Of a DNA stretch of 8,954 bases, positions 1 through 8,099 are shown in pieces. A program made the translations under genes and the position numbers. The stretch is from assembly GCA_031275075.1 (NCBI GenBank), contig JAISPI010000099.1:1-8954 (forward strand), given 5' to 3'. The stretch is from Burkholderiales bacterium. Its GTDB lineage: Bacteria > Pseudomonadota > Gammaproteobacteria > Burkholderiales > Casimicrobiaceae. Below the pieces are notes generated by a model, which saw nothing but the letters and a program-made list of their open reading frames with translations, searched no databases and was not told where the DNA came from. The stretch's first letter is position 1. Each line of letters opens with the position of its first letter.

Positions 1-3000
1 CGACACCCTCAATTCTTCCAATAGCCAGCGGTACGCTTCGAGCTGCGAATCGTGGGCGTGAGCTTTCTGCTTTTTTTTCTCACGCGCCAGCCGTTCCTGA
101 TATTGCTGCCAATAGGCGAGCAGCTGCGCGCCGTGCTTTTGGTCTCGTGCTACCCGATCCGGATACTTGGCAAGCCGGCGGTCCATCGCTTTGAGATAAC
201 GCGGTAAGTGCGTTAACTGCGGCCATGGCGTCGCTGAAAAAAAACCGGGGTATAACAGCGTATCGCGTTGTGCTTTTAGTTCCTGCACCAGTCGCGAAAG
301 CGCACCGGGCACGCTGCTCATTCGCATCGTCAACTGCTGATGCTCGACGGCAATTTCACCCAGCAAACGAAAGGCACTCTCCGCCACGGCAGCAAAACGG
401 GTGCGGGCACGTTTGACCTGCTCGTTGAATGCTTTTTCGTTGCGCGGCAATGAATCGTCACCGATGAACGCACGATCACAAACAGCGTTAAGAATGTCAG
501 CCAACAGGCGATCGGTAGGAATCAACGGTTTTAATTGCAACGCCGGTTGCTGAAAACCCGGCGGCTGTTTCTCCCAGCGGGTCAGCAAATCCTTGAGCGC
601 GAAACGAATCAGTCGCACGATACCGGCGCGCGTATCCTGCAATGCCTCCTCCGCCGTGCCGCGTAATAGCAACGCTACCGAATCCTCCTCATCGACCAGC
701 GCCGGATACGCCACCAATTTTTGTCCTTGATGGATGAGAGCCAGCGTTTCCGGCAGCTCACCGAAGTCCCAGCGCACCAGGCCACGTTTTTCCAGTGATG
801 GGCCATGCTTCTCACTTGCGCCGGCGCGTAAGCCTACCTGCGCCATCTCCTTGAGTTCTTGCCGTAACTGTGAAAGATCGCGGGACTGCGCCAACAATTT
901 ACCGTCAGCGTCGATCACATCATAAGAAACCCTGAGGTGTTGCGGCAAATCGTTATCCTTCCAGCCGTCCGTATCCAGCTTGCCGCCATAGTTTTTTTCA
1001 TACCATTCGCGCAACGCTTCTGATAAAGATTGTTCGCCAAACGGCATCGCCTCCAAAAATGCGGTGACCGCTTCCGGCAAAGGTATTAACCGATTACGCT
1101 GCGCTTTCGGCAGCGCCTTGAAATACCAAGTAATCTTGTCGCGCACCATTCCGGGAACCAACCAAGACAGTTGATCCTTGTCGAGTTGGTTGAGCAATGT
1201 CAACGGCACCGTCAGTGTCAGGCCGTCAAGAGGGTGTTCCGGTTCGAAACGGTATTTGAGCGGCAGCGCATTACCATGAACATCGAGCGTTTCCGGAAAC
1301 AAATCTTCCGTGACCCAGCGTGCTGCATGCCGCATTAAAAATTCGCGTGTCAGAAACAAGCGCTGTGGATCGTTTCGCTCGTTTTCTTCACGCCAGCGCT
1401 CGAAAGTTACCAATGAATTGACTTCAACCGGAATATGCTCAAAATAAAAAGCGGCTATCGTTTCATCGTCAACCAAAACATCTTGGCGTCGTGCTTTGTG
1501 CTCAAGTTCAGCAATGTCGTCAACGAGTTGCCGGTTGTGCGCCAGAAACGCTCCTTTTGTTCGCAAATTACCCGACACCAACGCTTCCCGCACAAAAACC
1601 TCGCGCGCCGCTCCCGGATCGACGCGAGAAAACGATACCGGACGTCGCGCTACCAACGTCAGTCCGTACAATTGTACGCGTTCAAAGCCCGTCACTTCGC
1701 CGCGTTTTTCGTCCCAGCGCGGATCAAAATAATCCCTGTTCACACGGTCACCAGCAACGGCCTCAATCCACTCCGGCTCAATTTTGGCAACACAGCGTGC
1801 GTACAACCGCGACGTTTCTGTCAACTCGGCGGCCAACAGCCAACGGCCACTTTTCTTGACGCCGCCGCTTTTGACACAACTTCCGGGATGCACAAAAAAC
1901 CGTATCCCACGCGCGCCAAGATACTCATCGCCATCATCACCTTTTGTTCCGATGTTAGAGAGCAATCCAGTCAACAGCGCCTCATGCAACGCGCGATAAC
2001 GCTCCTGTGTATACGTTTTCGGAAGTGTTTCATTCCACTGCCACCCGGCCTCATTCAACGTGTTGATCAATTGCTGATGCACATCGCGCCATTCACGCAA
2101 ACGCAAATAATTGACGAATTGTGCGCGGCAACGCTCGACGGTTTTGCGGTGCGACAACTTTTCTTCGTTCAGGCCGGTAAAAAATTCCCACAATGCCACC
2201 AACGACAGAAAATCAGAATGTTCGTCACGAAAATGCAAATGCGCCTGATCGGCAGCTTGCTGTTTGTCGAGCGGTCTTTCGCGCGCGTCCGGTACCGCCA
2301 GTGCGCTGGCAATCACCAAAGCCTCCGCAAGACAACTCTTTTCACGCGCCGCCAGCACAATACGTCCAATCCTCGGATCGAGCGGCAAGCGAGCGAGTTC
2401 GTGTCCGATCGCCGTCAAACCACCGGCAGCATCCATCGCATCAAGCTCACGCAACAATTGATAACCATCGGCAATAGCGCGCGAACCGGGTGCTTCGACA
2501 AACGGAAAAGATTCGGCCTGCCCCAGTTTCAACGCTGCCATTTGCAGAATCACCGAGGCCAGCGACGAACGCAAAATCTCTGGGTCGGTATATTCAGGCC
2601 GTGCATAAAAATCTTCTTCACCGTACAAACGGACGCAAATGCCCGCCGCGACACGACCGCAGCGTCCGGCCCGCTGATGGGCAGCGGCCTGCGAGATTTT
2701 TTCGATTCGCAACAACGTCGTTTTGTTGCGGAGACTGTAACGCTTGATACGCGCCAGCCCTGCGTCGATCACATAACGAATGCCCGGTACGGTCAACGAC
2801 GTCTCTGCGACGTTGGTTGACAGTACAATGCGGCGTCCATTGCTTTTACTGAAAATACGTTGCTGATCGCTGACCGACAGCCGTGCATAAAGCGGCAAAA
2901 TCTCCATGTGCGCCGCGTATGGCCGCTGTTGTAAAGCACGGCGCAACACGTCTGCGGTCTCGCGGATTTCACGTTCGCCCGGAAGAAACACCAGAATGTC

Positions 3001-3876
3001 GCCGGAACCGCCGCGCCACAATTCCTCAACCGTATCGGCAATCGCATCCTCCATGCCCTCTTCGTCGTCAGCGTCTTCACCGACATCGTTTTCCCGTCCA
3101 AGTGGACGATAGCGGATATCCACCGGATACGTACGCCCCGATACTTCGATAACCGGCGCCGGCGATGTCTCTGTGCCAAAATGACGAGCAAACCGGTCTG
3201 CGTCGAGCGTCGCCGATGTGATGATCAATTTCAAGTCGGGGCGTTTGACGAGCAGTTGCTTCAAATAGCCGAGCAGAAAATCAATGTTAAGGCTGCGTTC
3301 GTGCGCTTCATCAACGATAATCGTATCGTAGTGCGATAACCACGGATCGTGCTGCGCTTCGGCCAACAGAATACCGTCAGTCATCAATTTGATGTACGCA
3401 TCAGGCCGGGTGTGATCGGTAAAACGCACTTTGAAACCAACCGCGTCGCCGATCTGGGTTTTCAGTTCTTCCGCGATCCGTGTTGCAACGGCTCGCGCTG
3501 CCATCCGCCGCGGCTGCGTATGTCCGATCAACCCTGCTTCGCCGCGTCCCGCCTCCAGGCAAATTTTCGGTAATTGTGTGGTTTTACCTGAGCCGGTTTC
3601 GCCGCAAACAATCACCACCTGATGCGCTCGAATCAACGCTTCGATTTCTTTTGCGCGTTGCGAGACCGGCAAATCCTCCGGGTAATGAATGGCAGGCTTT
3701 CCTCGGACGCGAACCCCGCGTTTTTCCACAGATTGCGCTATCTCGTTTTGGAGCTTCTGCCAATCATTTGTTCCTCTCTTATCCTTTTGTGTCTGACGCA
3801 AACGAGCCTCGAACCGGTAGCGGTCACGGCTCAGGGTTTTAGAAAGTTGCTCGTGAAGTGATTCGAACATTGTCAT
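1..3876 (-). CDS. hrpA: ATP-dependent RNA helicase HrpA, DEAH box (3' end cut by window)
   Basis: Reading the minus strand from the ATG at 3876 gives 1292 codons with no stop, so only the last few codons lie outside the window (E. coli HrpA is about 1300 residues). Helicase motifs are intact: Walker A GETGSGKTT at about 92-100, DEAH at 189-192, SAT at 221-223, and HQRAGRCGR at 400-408. After these come an HA2 winged-helix region (about 470-565), an OB-fold region (about 600-690) and the long C-terminal domain typical of HrpA (from about 800). The family unwinds RNA using NTP in the cytoplasm; E. coli HrpA has been linked to mRNA processing and to rescue of collided ribosomes. It lies 73 bases downstream of pntB on the same strand, behind a terminator hairpin. 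A TAGAAT sequence at 3884-3889 could be its own -10 box, but there is no good -35 or Shine-Dalgarno. The start may be residue 1 or the ATG at 3870 (residue 3). The identity is very secure. Confidence 0.97.
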   Translation of the reverse strand, partial: MTMFESLHEQLSKTLSRDRYRFEARLRQTQKDKRGTNDWQKLQNEIAQSVEKRGVRVRGKPAIHYPEDLPVSQRAKEIEALIRAHQVVIVCGETGSGKTTQLPKICLEAGRGEAGLIGHTQPRRMAARAVATRIAEELKTQIGDAVGFKVRFTDHTRPDAYIKLMTDGILLAEAQHDPWLSHYDTIIVDEAHERSLNIDFLLGYLKQLLVKRPDLKLIITSATLDADRFARHFGTETSPAPVIEVSGRTYPVDIRYRPLGRENDVGEDADDEEGMEDAIADTVEELWRGGSGDILVFLPGEREIRETADVLRRALQQRPYAAHMEILPLYARLSVSDQQRIFSKSNGRRIVLSTNVAETSLTVPGIRYVIDAGLARIKRYSLRNKTTLLRIEKISQAAAHQRAGRCGRVAAGICVRLYGEEDFYARPEYTDPEILRSSLASVILQMAALKLGQAESFPFVEAPGSRAIADGYQLLRELDAMDAAGGLTAIGHELARLPLDPRIGRIVLAAREKSCLAEALVIASALAVPDARERPLDKQQAADQAHLHFRDEHSDFLSLVALWEFFTGLNEEKLSHRKTVERCRAQFVNYLRLREWRDVHQQLINTLNEAGWQWNETLPKTYTQERYRALHEALLTGLLSNIGTKGDDGDEYLGARGIRFFVHPGSCVKSGGVKKSGRWLLAAELTETSRLYARCVAKIEPEWIEAVAGDRVNRDYFDPRWDEKRGEVTGFERVQLYGLTLVARRPVSFSRVDPGAAREVFVREALVSGNLRTKGAFLAHNRQLVDDIAELEHKARRQDVLVDDETIAAFYFEHIPVEVNSLVTFERWREENERNDPQRLFLTREFLMRHAARWVTEDLFPETLDVHGNALPLKYRFEPEHPLDGLTLTVPLTLLNQLDKDQLSWLVPGMVRDKITWYFKALPKAQRNRLIPLPEAVTAFLEAMPFGEQSLSEALREWYEKNYGGKLDTDGWKDNDLPQHLRVSYDVIDADGKLLAQSRDLSQLRQELKEMAQVGLRAGASEKHGPSLEKRGLVRWDFGELPETLALIHQGQKLVAYPALVDEEDSVALLLRGTAEEALQDTRAGIVRLIRFALKDLLTRWEKQPPGFQQPALQLKPLIPTDRLLADILNAVCDRAFIGDDSLPRNEKAFNEQVKRARTRFAAVAESAFRLLGEIAVEHQQLTMRMSSVPGALSRLVQELKAQRDTLLYPGFFSATPWPQLTHLPRYLKAMDRRLAKYPDRVARDQKHGAQLLAYWQQYQERLAREKKKQKAHAHDSQLEAYRWLLEELRVS

Positions 3877-3893
3877 TTTGTTGATTCTAAAAC

Positions 3894-3921
3894 AAACGGC
3901 GCCTGCAACGCGGCGCCGTTT
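3894..3921 (-). terminator. Rho-independent terminator of the pnt operon
   Basis: A perfect 10-base-pair stem (AAACGGCGCC at 3894-3903 with GGCGCCGTTT at 3912-3921) encloses an 8-base loop. On the minus strand the GC-rich stem runs into the T-rich tail GTTTGTTTTAG. It lies 29 bases past the pntB stop and ends just before the hrpA start, so it should end pnt transcripts while perhaps letting some read-through into hrpA. A-rich sequence on the other side means it could also act weakly in the opposite direction, but no plus-strand gene is there to need it. Confidence 0.85.
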
Positions 3922-3949
3922 AAAAGTAATTCCGTCAGCACTGGATCAA

Positions 3950-5338
3950 CTATTCAATCGCCTTCGCGATATCCTCGATCACTTTTTTCGCATCGCCGAA
4001 CACCATCATCGTCTTATCCAGATAAAACAACGGATTGTCAACACCGGCGTAACCGGAGGCCATCGAGCGTTTGTTGACGATTACGGTACGCGCCTTGTGT
4101 GCCTCAATGATCGGCATGCCGTAGATCGGACTGCCCTTCTCTCCCGCAAGCGGGTTGACCACATCGTTGGCGCCAAGGATCAACGCCACATCAGCCGTGC
4201 CAAATTCATTGTTGATGTCGTCCATTTCAAAAACTTGATCGTAAGGAACCTCGGCCTCGGCAAGCAAAACGTTCATGTGTCCCGGCATCCGTCCTGCTAC
4301 CGGATGAATCGCATAGCGCACGGACACGCCCTTCTCTCGCAATTTTTCGGCCATTTCCTTGACGGCATGCTGGGCACGCGCCACGGCCAACCCGTAACCC
4401 GGCACGATGATCACGCTCTCGGCGTGACCCATGATGAAAGCGGCGTCGTCGGCGCTTCCCGATTTAACGGTTTTCTGGCCGCTGCCTGTCGCCTGCGTTC
4501 CTTCTTCCGCACCGAAACCGCCGAGGATCACGCTGATGAAACTGCGGTTCATCGCCTTGCACATGATGTACGACAGAATCGCGCCGCTCGAACCGACCAA
4601 CGAGCCGGAAATGATCAGCATCGGATTGTTCAACGAAAAACCGATGCCTGCTGCAGCCCAACCGGAATAGCTGTTCAACATCGAGATCACGACGGGCATG
4701 TCGGCGCCGCCGATGGGGATGATGATAAGAACGCCGAGCAGGAAAGCAATGGCGGTCATTGCAATGAAGGGCACCCAACCGCCGCCCATGAAAAACCAGG
4801 CGCCAAAACCAACCATCGCGATGGCCAGCGCCAGATTCAACCAATGCTGACCGATAAACACCACTGGCGCGCTTTTGATTTTGCCCGAGAGTTTTCCGAA
4901 AGCGATGATCGAACCGGAAAACGTGATGGCGCCGATGAATGTACCGATGAACAATTCGAGACGGCTTCCGATCGGTATCGGATTCGCCAGTCCCATGGCT
5001 TCCGGATTGTTGATGGCGGCGACAGCGATCATCACGGCAGCAAGACCAACCAGTGAATGCATGGCCGCAACCAACTCCGGCATCTGCGTCATCTGCACCC
5101 GACGTGCAACGATAGAGCCGATACCACCGCCGATAACGATGCCGGCGAAAATCCCGATAATGTTACTGCCGGCTGCTTTATAGACAATGATCATCGTGAC
5201 GACGACCGCGATGGCCATGCCTGCGATTCCGAACACATTGCCGCGACGCGCTGTTGACGGATGCGACAAGCCTTTCAATGCCAAGATGAAACACACCGAG
5301 GCAACGAGATACCACAAAGCTGCGTAACTGGCGCTCAT
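3950..5338 (-). CDS. pntB: NAD(P) transhydrogenase subunit beta, proton-translocating
   Basis: This encodes the beta subunit of the inner-membrane transhydrogenase, which carries most of the proton channel (domain II) and the NADP(H)-binding domain III. The N-terminal two thirds holds many hydrophobic helices with MHSLVGL (the histidine matching E. coli beta-His91) and LNSYSGW (the asparagine matching beta-Asn222). The C-terminal third has PGYGLAVARAQ, HPVAGRMPGHMN, GANDVVN and KRSMASGYAG, the NADP-binding signatures. Length (462 residues) equals E. coli PntB. Two ATGs are adjacent (5341 and 5338). The second is chosen because AAGGAGG at 5343-5349 is only 1 base from the first but 4 from the second. 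Either way the start overlaps the pntAb stop (TGATG or ATGATG), indicating translational coupling. Confidence 0.97.
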   Translation of the reverse strand: MSASYAALWYLVASVCFILALKGLSHPSTARRGNVFGIAGMAIAVVVTMIIVYKAAGSNIIGIFAGIVIGGGIGSIVARRVQMTQMPELVAAMHSLVGLAAVMIAVAAINNPEAMGLANPIPIGSRLELFIGTFIGAITFSGSIIAFGKLSGKIKSAPVVFIGQHWLNLALAIAMVGFGAWFFMGGGWVPFIAMTAIAFLLGVLIIIPIGGADMPVVISMLNSYSGWAAAGIGFSLNNPMLIISGSLVGSSGAILSYIMCKAMNRSFISVILGGFGAEEGTQATGSGQKTVKSGSADDAAFIMGHAESVIIVPGYGLAVARAQHAVKEMAEKLREKGVSVRYAIHPVAGRMPGHMNVLLAEAEVPYDQVFEMDDINNEFGTADVALILGANDVVNPLAGEKGSPIYGMPIIEAHKARTVIVNKRSMASGYAGVDNPLFYLDKTMMVFGDAKKVIEDIAKAIE

Positions 5339-5673
5339 CATGCCTCCTTCGCATTCTGAACCGGCTCGACTTTCGCTTTCGGCTCTTTCTTCTTGAACAT
5401 CTCAAGCATTCGGCGCGTCACCAGAAAACCGCCGAACACGTTGATCGACGCCAATGTAACGGCCACTATTCCCATATAACCACCCCAATCGAACACAGCA
5501 GGCGCGGCGGCCAGCATCGCGCCGACCAGGATGATGCCGGAAATAGCGTTGGTGACTGACATCAACGGCGTGTGTAATGCCGGTGTGACGTTCCATACGA
5601 CGTGGTAGCCGACGAATATCGCCAGTACGAACACGATCAGATTGACGACAATCGGGTCGATTGCTGCAACCAT
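5338..5673 (-). CDS. pntAB: NAD(P) transhydrogenase subunit alpha part 2 (membrane part)
   Basis: A 111-residue membrane protein matching domain IIa of the transhydrogenase alpha chain. Three hydrophobic segments are visible, at about residues 8-27, 40-60 and 66-88. Between the first and second is the conserved stretch around VTPALHTPLMSVTNAISG. A lysine-rich tail (FKKKEPKAKVE) follows the last helix. In E. coli this segment is fused to the NAD-binding domain in one PntA chain of about 510 residues; here it is a separate gene, as in the three-subunit enzyme of Rhodospirillum rubrum. It starts 13 bases after the pntAa stop with GAGGAG at 5680-5685 and overlaps pntB at its end. It should sit in the inner membrane, anchor the PntAa subunit and contribute helices to the proton channel. 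Confidence 0.94.
   Translation of the reverse strand: MVAAIDPIVVNLIVFVLAIFVGYHVVWNVTPALHTPLMSVTNAISGIILVGAMLAAAPAVFDWGGYMGIVAVTLASINVFGGFLVTRRMLEMFKKKEPKAKVEPVQNAKEA
5343..5349 (-). promoter_or_regulatory. Strong ribosome binding site of pntB
   Basis: AAGGAGG on the minus strand lies inside the last codons of pntAb. Its distance favours the second of two adjacent ATGs as the pntB start, and its place inside pntAb fits coupled translation of the two membrane subunits. Confidence 0.8.
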
Positions 5674-5679
5674 GGCACT

Positions 5680-5685
5680 CTCCTC
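5680..5685 (-). promoter_or_regulatory. Ribosome binding site of pntAB
   Basis: GAGGAG on the minus strand, 6 bases before the ATG at 5673, fills the 13-base gap between the two alpha-subunit genes and confirms that they are translated separately rather than being a frameshifted fusion. Confidence 0.75.
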
Positions 5686-5686
5686 G

Positions 5687-6814
5687 TTATGTTTTAGTTA
5701 CGACTGGTGCGCCGTTTTTGCACAACAGTGTTGCTTGAATGATTTCGTCGTCTTCCGGCAAAGCGAAAGCGCCGCTCTTGGGATCAATGATCAGGTGCAG
5801 AAAGTTGAGCACATTACGTGCGTACAACGCGCTGGCGTCAGCAGGAACCGTTGCGGGCAAATTCACGCAACCAACGATTTTCACACCGCCGACATTCACC
5901 GTTTTCCCGACCTCGCAACCTTCGACATTACCTCCCTGCTCTGCCGCCAAATCGATAATGACTGCGCCCGGTTTCATTGCCGCCACAGTCGCCGCTTTAA
6001 TCAGCTTCGGTGCCGGACGTCCCGGAATCAGCGCGGTAGTAATTACAATATCCATCTGCAACGCCCGCTCGTGAACAATCGCTGCCTGCCGCGCCATCCA
6101 CTCGGGCGGCATTGGCCGCGCATAACCGCCGACACCTTCGGCAATCTGGCGTTCCTCGTCATTGGCGTACGGCACATCGACCCATTTTCCGCCGAGCGAT
6201 TCGACCTGATCCTTGACGGCTGGCCGCACATCGGAAGCCTCAATCACGGCGCCCAGCCGCTTGGCAGTAGCAATCGCTTGCAATCCGGCCACGCCGACGC
6301 CCAGTACCAATACCCGCGCAGCCTTCACCGTTCCTGCTGCTGTCATTAACATCGGCATGAAACGACCGTACTCGTGCGCCGCCAAAATGACTGCTTTATA
6401 ACCGGCGATATTGGCCTGCGAAGACAGCACGTCCATCGATTGCGCCCGGGTAATGCGCGGCAGTTTTTCCAGCGCAAATGCCGTAACTCCGGCCTTTGCA
6501 TAGCCTTCGACCGCTGTGCTATCGAACGGATTGAGCAGCCCGATCAACAGCGCGTCTTTCTTCAGCTTTGTCAGTTCGCCGGCGTCCGGCCCGTGCACTT
6601 TGAGTACGATGTCGGCGGAAAACGCCTCATCTGCCGAGACGAGTTTGGCGCCGGCTGCCTCAAAAGCCGCATCGGGCAGGCAACTCGCGATGCCCGCGCC
6701 GCGTTCGACGATGACCGTATGAGAACCGCTTGCCAGCAGTTTCTTCACGGTCTCCGGCGTTGCCGCCACCCGGGTTTCGCCGGGAAAGCGTTCCTGGGGA
6801 ATACCAATTATCAT
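5687..6814 (-). CDS. pntAA: NAD(P) transhydrogenase subunit alpha part 1 (NAD-binding)
   Basis: A 375-residue soluble subunit that binds NAD(H) and passes hydride to NADP in PntB. It resembles the alanine dehydrogenase/PntA fold. The start MIIGIPQERFPGETRVA is the standard family opening. The RQD loop (PRITRAQSMDVLSSQ, with Arg120, Gln125 and Asp128) contacts nicotinamide, and VLGVGVAGLQAIATAKRLGA (Gly-rich turn at 172-177) is the NAD-binding Rossmann motif. It continues with EASDVRP and VESLGGKW as in the R. rubrum protein. A GTG start at 6832 would add six residues, but GAGGA at 6822-6826 lies 7 bases from the ATG at 6814, which I therefore prefer. It is the first gene of pntAA-pntAB-pntB. 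The NADPH produced would serve biosynthesis and oxidative defence. Confidence 0.96.
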   Translation of the reverse strand: MIIGIPQERFPGETRVAATPETVKKLLASGSHTVIVERGAGIASCLPDAAFEAAGAKLVSADEAFSADIVLKVHGPDAGELTKLKKDALLIGLLNPFDSTAVEGYAKAGVTAFALEKLPRITRAQSMDVLSSQANIAGYKAVILAAHEYGRFMPMLMTAAGTVKAARVLVLGVGVAGLQAIATAKRLGAVIEASDVRPAVKDQVESLGGKWVDVPYANDEERQIAEGVGGYARPMPPEWMARQAAIVHERALQMDIVITTALIPGRPAPKLIKAATVAAMKPGAVIIDLAAEQGGNVEGCEVGKTVNVGGVKIVGCVNLPATVPADASALYARNVLNFLHLIIDPKSGAFALPEDDEIIQATLLCKNGAPVVTKT

Positions 6815-6821
6815 ATTCTCA

Positions 6822-6826
6822 TCCTC
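6822..6826 (-). promoter_or_regulatory. Ribosome binding site that sets the pntAA start
   Basis: GAGGA on the minus strand is 7 bases before ATG 6814. It lies inside the six-codon extension that a GTG start at 6832 would create, so the shorter protein is the better call. Confidence 0.7.
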
Positions 6827-6907
6827 ACTCACCCACGTTTGATGCAGGCGCGAACAATCAATGAAACGGCCAAGCCGAGCTTTGAAAATACCAAACTAAA
6901 TCGGTAG

Positions 6908-6913
6908 ATTATA
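6908..6913 (-). promoter_or_regulatory. Probable -10 box of the pnt operon
   Basis: The minus strand reads TATAAT, a perfect sigma-70 -10 consensus, in an AT-rich stretch. No good -35 hexamer is seen at 16-18 bases, so the promoter may need an activator or an UP-like AT tract. It implies a 5' leader of roughly 85-90 bases. That leader holds only a weak AAGC/GCTT hairpin and nothing I recognise as a riboswitch. Confidence 0.5.
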
Positions 6914-6948
6914 AAATAAACTTCCTCGAAAAGCTCTTTTTCCCATTC

Positions 6949-6968
6949 GTTTTTAATGAATTAAAAAC
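6949..6968. repeat. Perfect AT-rich inverted repeat in the divergent region
   Basis: GTTTTTAAT (6949-6957) and ATTAAAAAC (6960-6968) form a perfect 9-base inverted repeat around GA. It lies between the divergent pntAA and accA starts, about 36 bases upstream of the pnt -10 box. It could be an operator for a dimeric regulator; the lack of GC pairs argues against a terminator. Confidence 0.6.
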
Positions 6969-6978
6969 TGGCCGCAAC

Positions 6979-7010
6979 CTTTTGTTTTAATGGAATAAAA
7001 AAATCAAAAG
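6979..7010. repeat. Second, imperfect AT-rich inverted repeat
   Basis: CTTTTG (6979-6984) and CAAAAG (7005-7010) flank an A/T-rich centre with partly matching TTTT and AAAA runs. It lies immediately upstream of the probable accA promoter and 10 bases from the first inverted repeat. It may be a regulator site or simply a flexible AT-rich promoter element. Confidence 0.4.
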
Positions 7011-7021
7011 CCCAACCGTTC

Positions 7022-7047
7022 TTGAACCGCGTATCTTGCGCTATGAT
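7022..7047 (+). promoter_or_regulatory. Possible accA promoter
   Basis: TATGAT at 7042-7047 matches five of six bases of the -10 consensus and would start transcription about 20 bases before the accA ATG. The upstream partner is unclear: TTGAAC (7022-7027) is close to a -35 box, but at 14 bases the spacing is short. It also forms the palindrome GTTC-TT-GAAC (7018-7027). Confidence 0.4.
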
Positions 7048-7073
7048 TCGACTTTACGTTTTTGAAATGCTCC

Positions 7074-8051
7074 ATGAAACAAACGTTCCTCGATTTCGAG
7101 CAGCCCATCGCTGAGCTTCAGGCCAAGATTGATGAATTGCGTTGCGTTGATGAAGATCCTTCTCTCGACATCTCCGAAGAGATCGAGCGCCTTCAGCAAA
7201 AGAGCAACCAGCTGGTTGAAGACATCTACGGCAAACTCACCGCCTGGCAGACCACCCAGGTGGCGCGTCATCCGCAGCGCCCGTACACCCTCGATTACAT
7301 CAACGCGCTGTTCACAGATTTTCATGAGCTGCACGGTGACCGCGCTTATGCGGACGATGCTTCTATCATTGGCGGTTTTGCGCGTTTCAACGATAAACCC
7401 TGCGTTGTGATCGGCCATCAAAAAGGCCGTGATACCAAAGAAAAAATCCTTCGCAACTTCGGCATGCCACGCCCTGAGGGCTACCGCAAAGCATTGCGCT
7501 TGATGAAACTCGCGGAAAAATTCGAGCTGCCGCTGTTTACCTTCATCGACACGCCCGGTGCCTATCCTGGCATCGGCGCTGAAGAACGCGGTCAGTCGGA
7601 AGCCATCGGTCGCAACCTCTACGAAATGTCGGTGCTGAAAATTCCTGTGCTCGTCACCGTCATCGGCGAAGGTGGCTCCGGCGGCGCACTGGCAATGTCG
7701 GTCGGCGACCTGATGTACATGCTGCAATATTCGATTTATTCGGTCATTTCGCCGGAAGGCTGCGCGTCGATCCTGTGGAAATCCGCTTCCTATGCGCCGG
7801 ATGCCGCCGAAACCCTCGGCATCACCGCATCGTGCCTGAAACAACTGGAACTGATCGACGAGATCGTCCCGGAACCGCTCGGCGGCGCCCACCGCAACCA
7901 CGCGCAAACCATGGCCAACCTCAAAACCGTTCTTACCGAAGGACTCAAAAAGCTCAACGGCCTTTCGACCTCCAAACGGCTGGCAATGAGGCAAGAAAAA
8001 ATCATGGGATTCGGAAAATTCAAAGTGGAAAAGGAGTCGGCTGTTTCCTGA
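7074..8051 (+). CDS. accA: Acetyl-CoA carboxylase carboxyltransferase subunit alpha
   Basis: With AccD this forms the cytoplasmic alpha2-beta2 carboxyltransferase, which moves the carboxyl group from biotin on AccB to acetyl-CoA, giving malonyl-CoA for fatty acid synthesis. The 325-residue product matches the usual size (319 in E. coli). It opens with the family's MKQTFLDFEQPIAELQAKI helix and carries HPQRPYTLDYI at about 66-76, TPGAYPGIGAEERGQSEAI at about 160-178, the glycine-rich oxyanion-hole motif GEGGSGGALA at 198-207, and SPEGCASILW at 226-235. The ATG at 7074 is chosen over an in-frame TTG at 7062 because MKQTFLDFEQP is the conserved N-terminus. No strong Shine-Dalgarno is visible. 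AccA sequence style and the following tilS suggest a beta- or gammaproteobacterium. No clear terminator separates it from tilS, so the two may be co-transcribed. Confidence 0.98.
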   Translation: MKQTFLDFEQPIAELQAKIDELRCVDEDPSLDISEEIERLQQKSNQLVEDIYGKLTAWQTTQVARHPQRPYTLDYINALFTDFHELHGDRAYADDASIIGGFARFNDKPCVVIGHQKGRDTKEKILRNFGMPRPEGYRKALRLMKLAEKFELPLFTFIDTPGAYPGIGAEERGQSEAIGRNLYEMSVLKIPVLVTVIGEGGSGGALAMSVGDLMYMLQYSIYSVISPEGCASILWKSASYAPDAAETLGITASCLKQLELIDEIVPEPLGGAHRNHAQTMANLKTVLTEGLKKLNGLSTSKRLAMRQEKIMGFGKFKVEKESAVS

Positions 8052-8099
8052 GCCGGCAACTCCCGGAAAACTTCTCCCTGAAAAGTAGCGGAGTCCTGT

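Noticed and set aside
1435..2820. A 461-residue open frame on the plus strand
   Set aside because: It is antisense to the conserved helicase, HA2 and OB-fold parts of hrpA, has no recognisable domain, and its arginine- and glutamine-rich composition is typical of a frame opposite a coding gene.
3878..5056. A 392-residue open frame on the plus strand opposite pntB
   Set aside because: It mirrors the pntB codons and is full of His, Arg and Asp with no motif. It also starts inside the pntB-hrpA gap beside the terminator, where no promoter or ribosome binding site is seen.
5642..6349. A 235-residue plus-strand frame opposite pntAA
   Set aside because: Lies wholly opposite conserved NAD-binding sequence; no protein family features.
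8044..8085. Possible terminator after accA
   Set aside because: TTTCC/GGAAA and CTT/AAG pairings are short and interrupted, and no T run follows, so I do not call a terminator.
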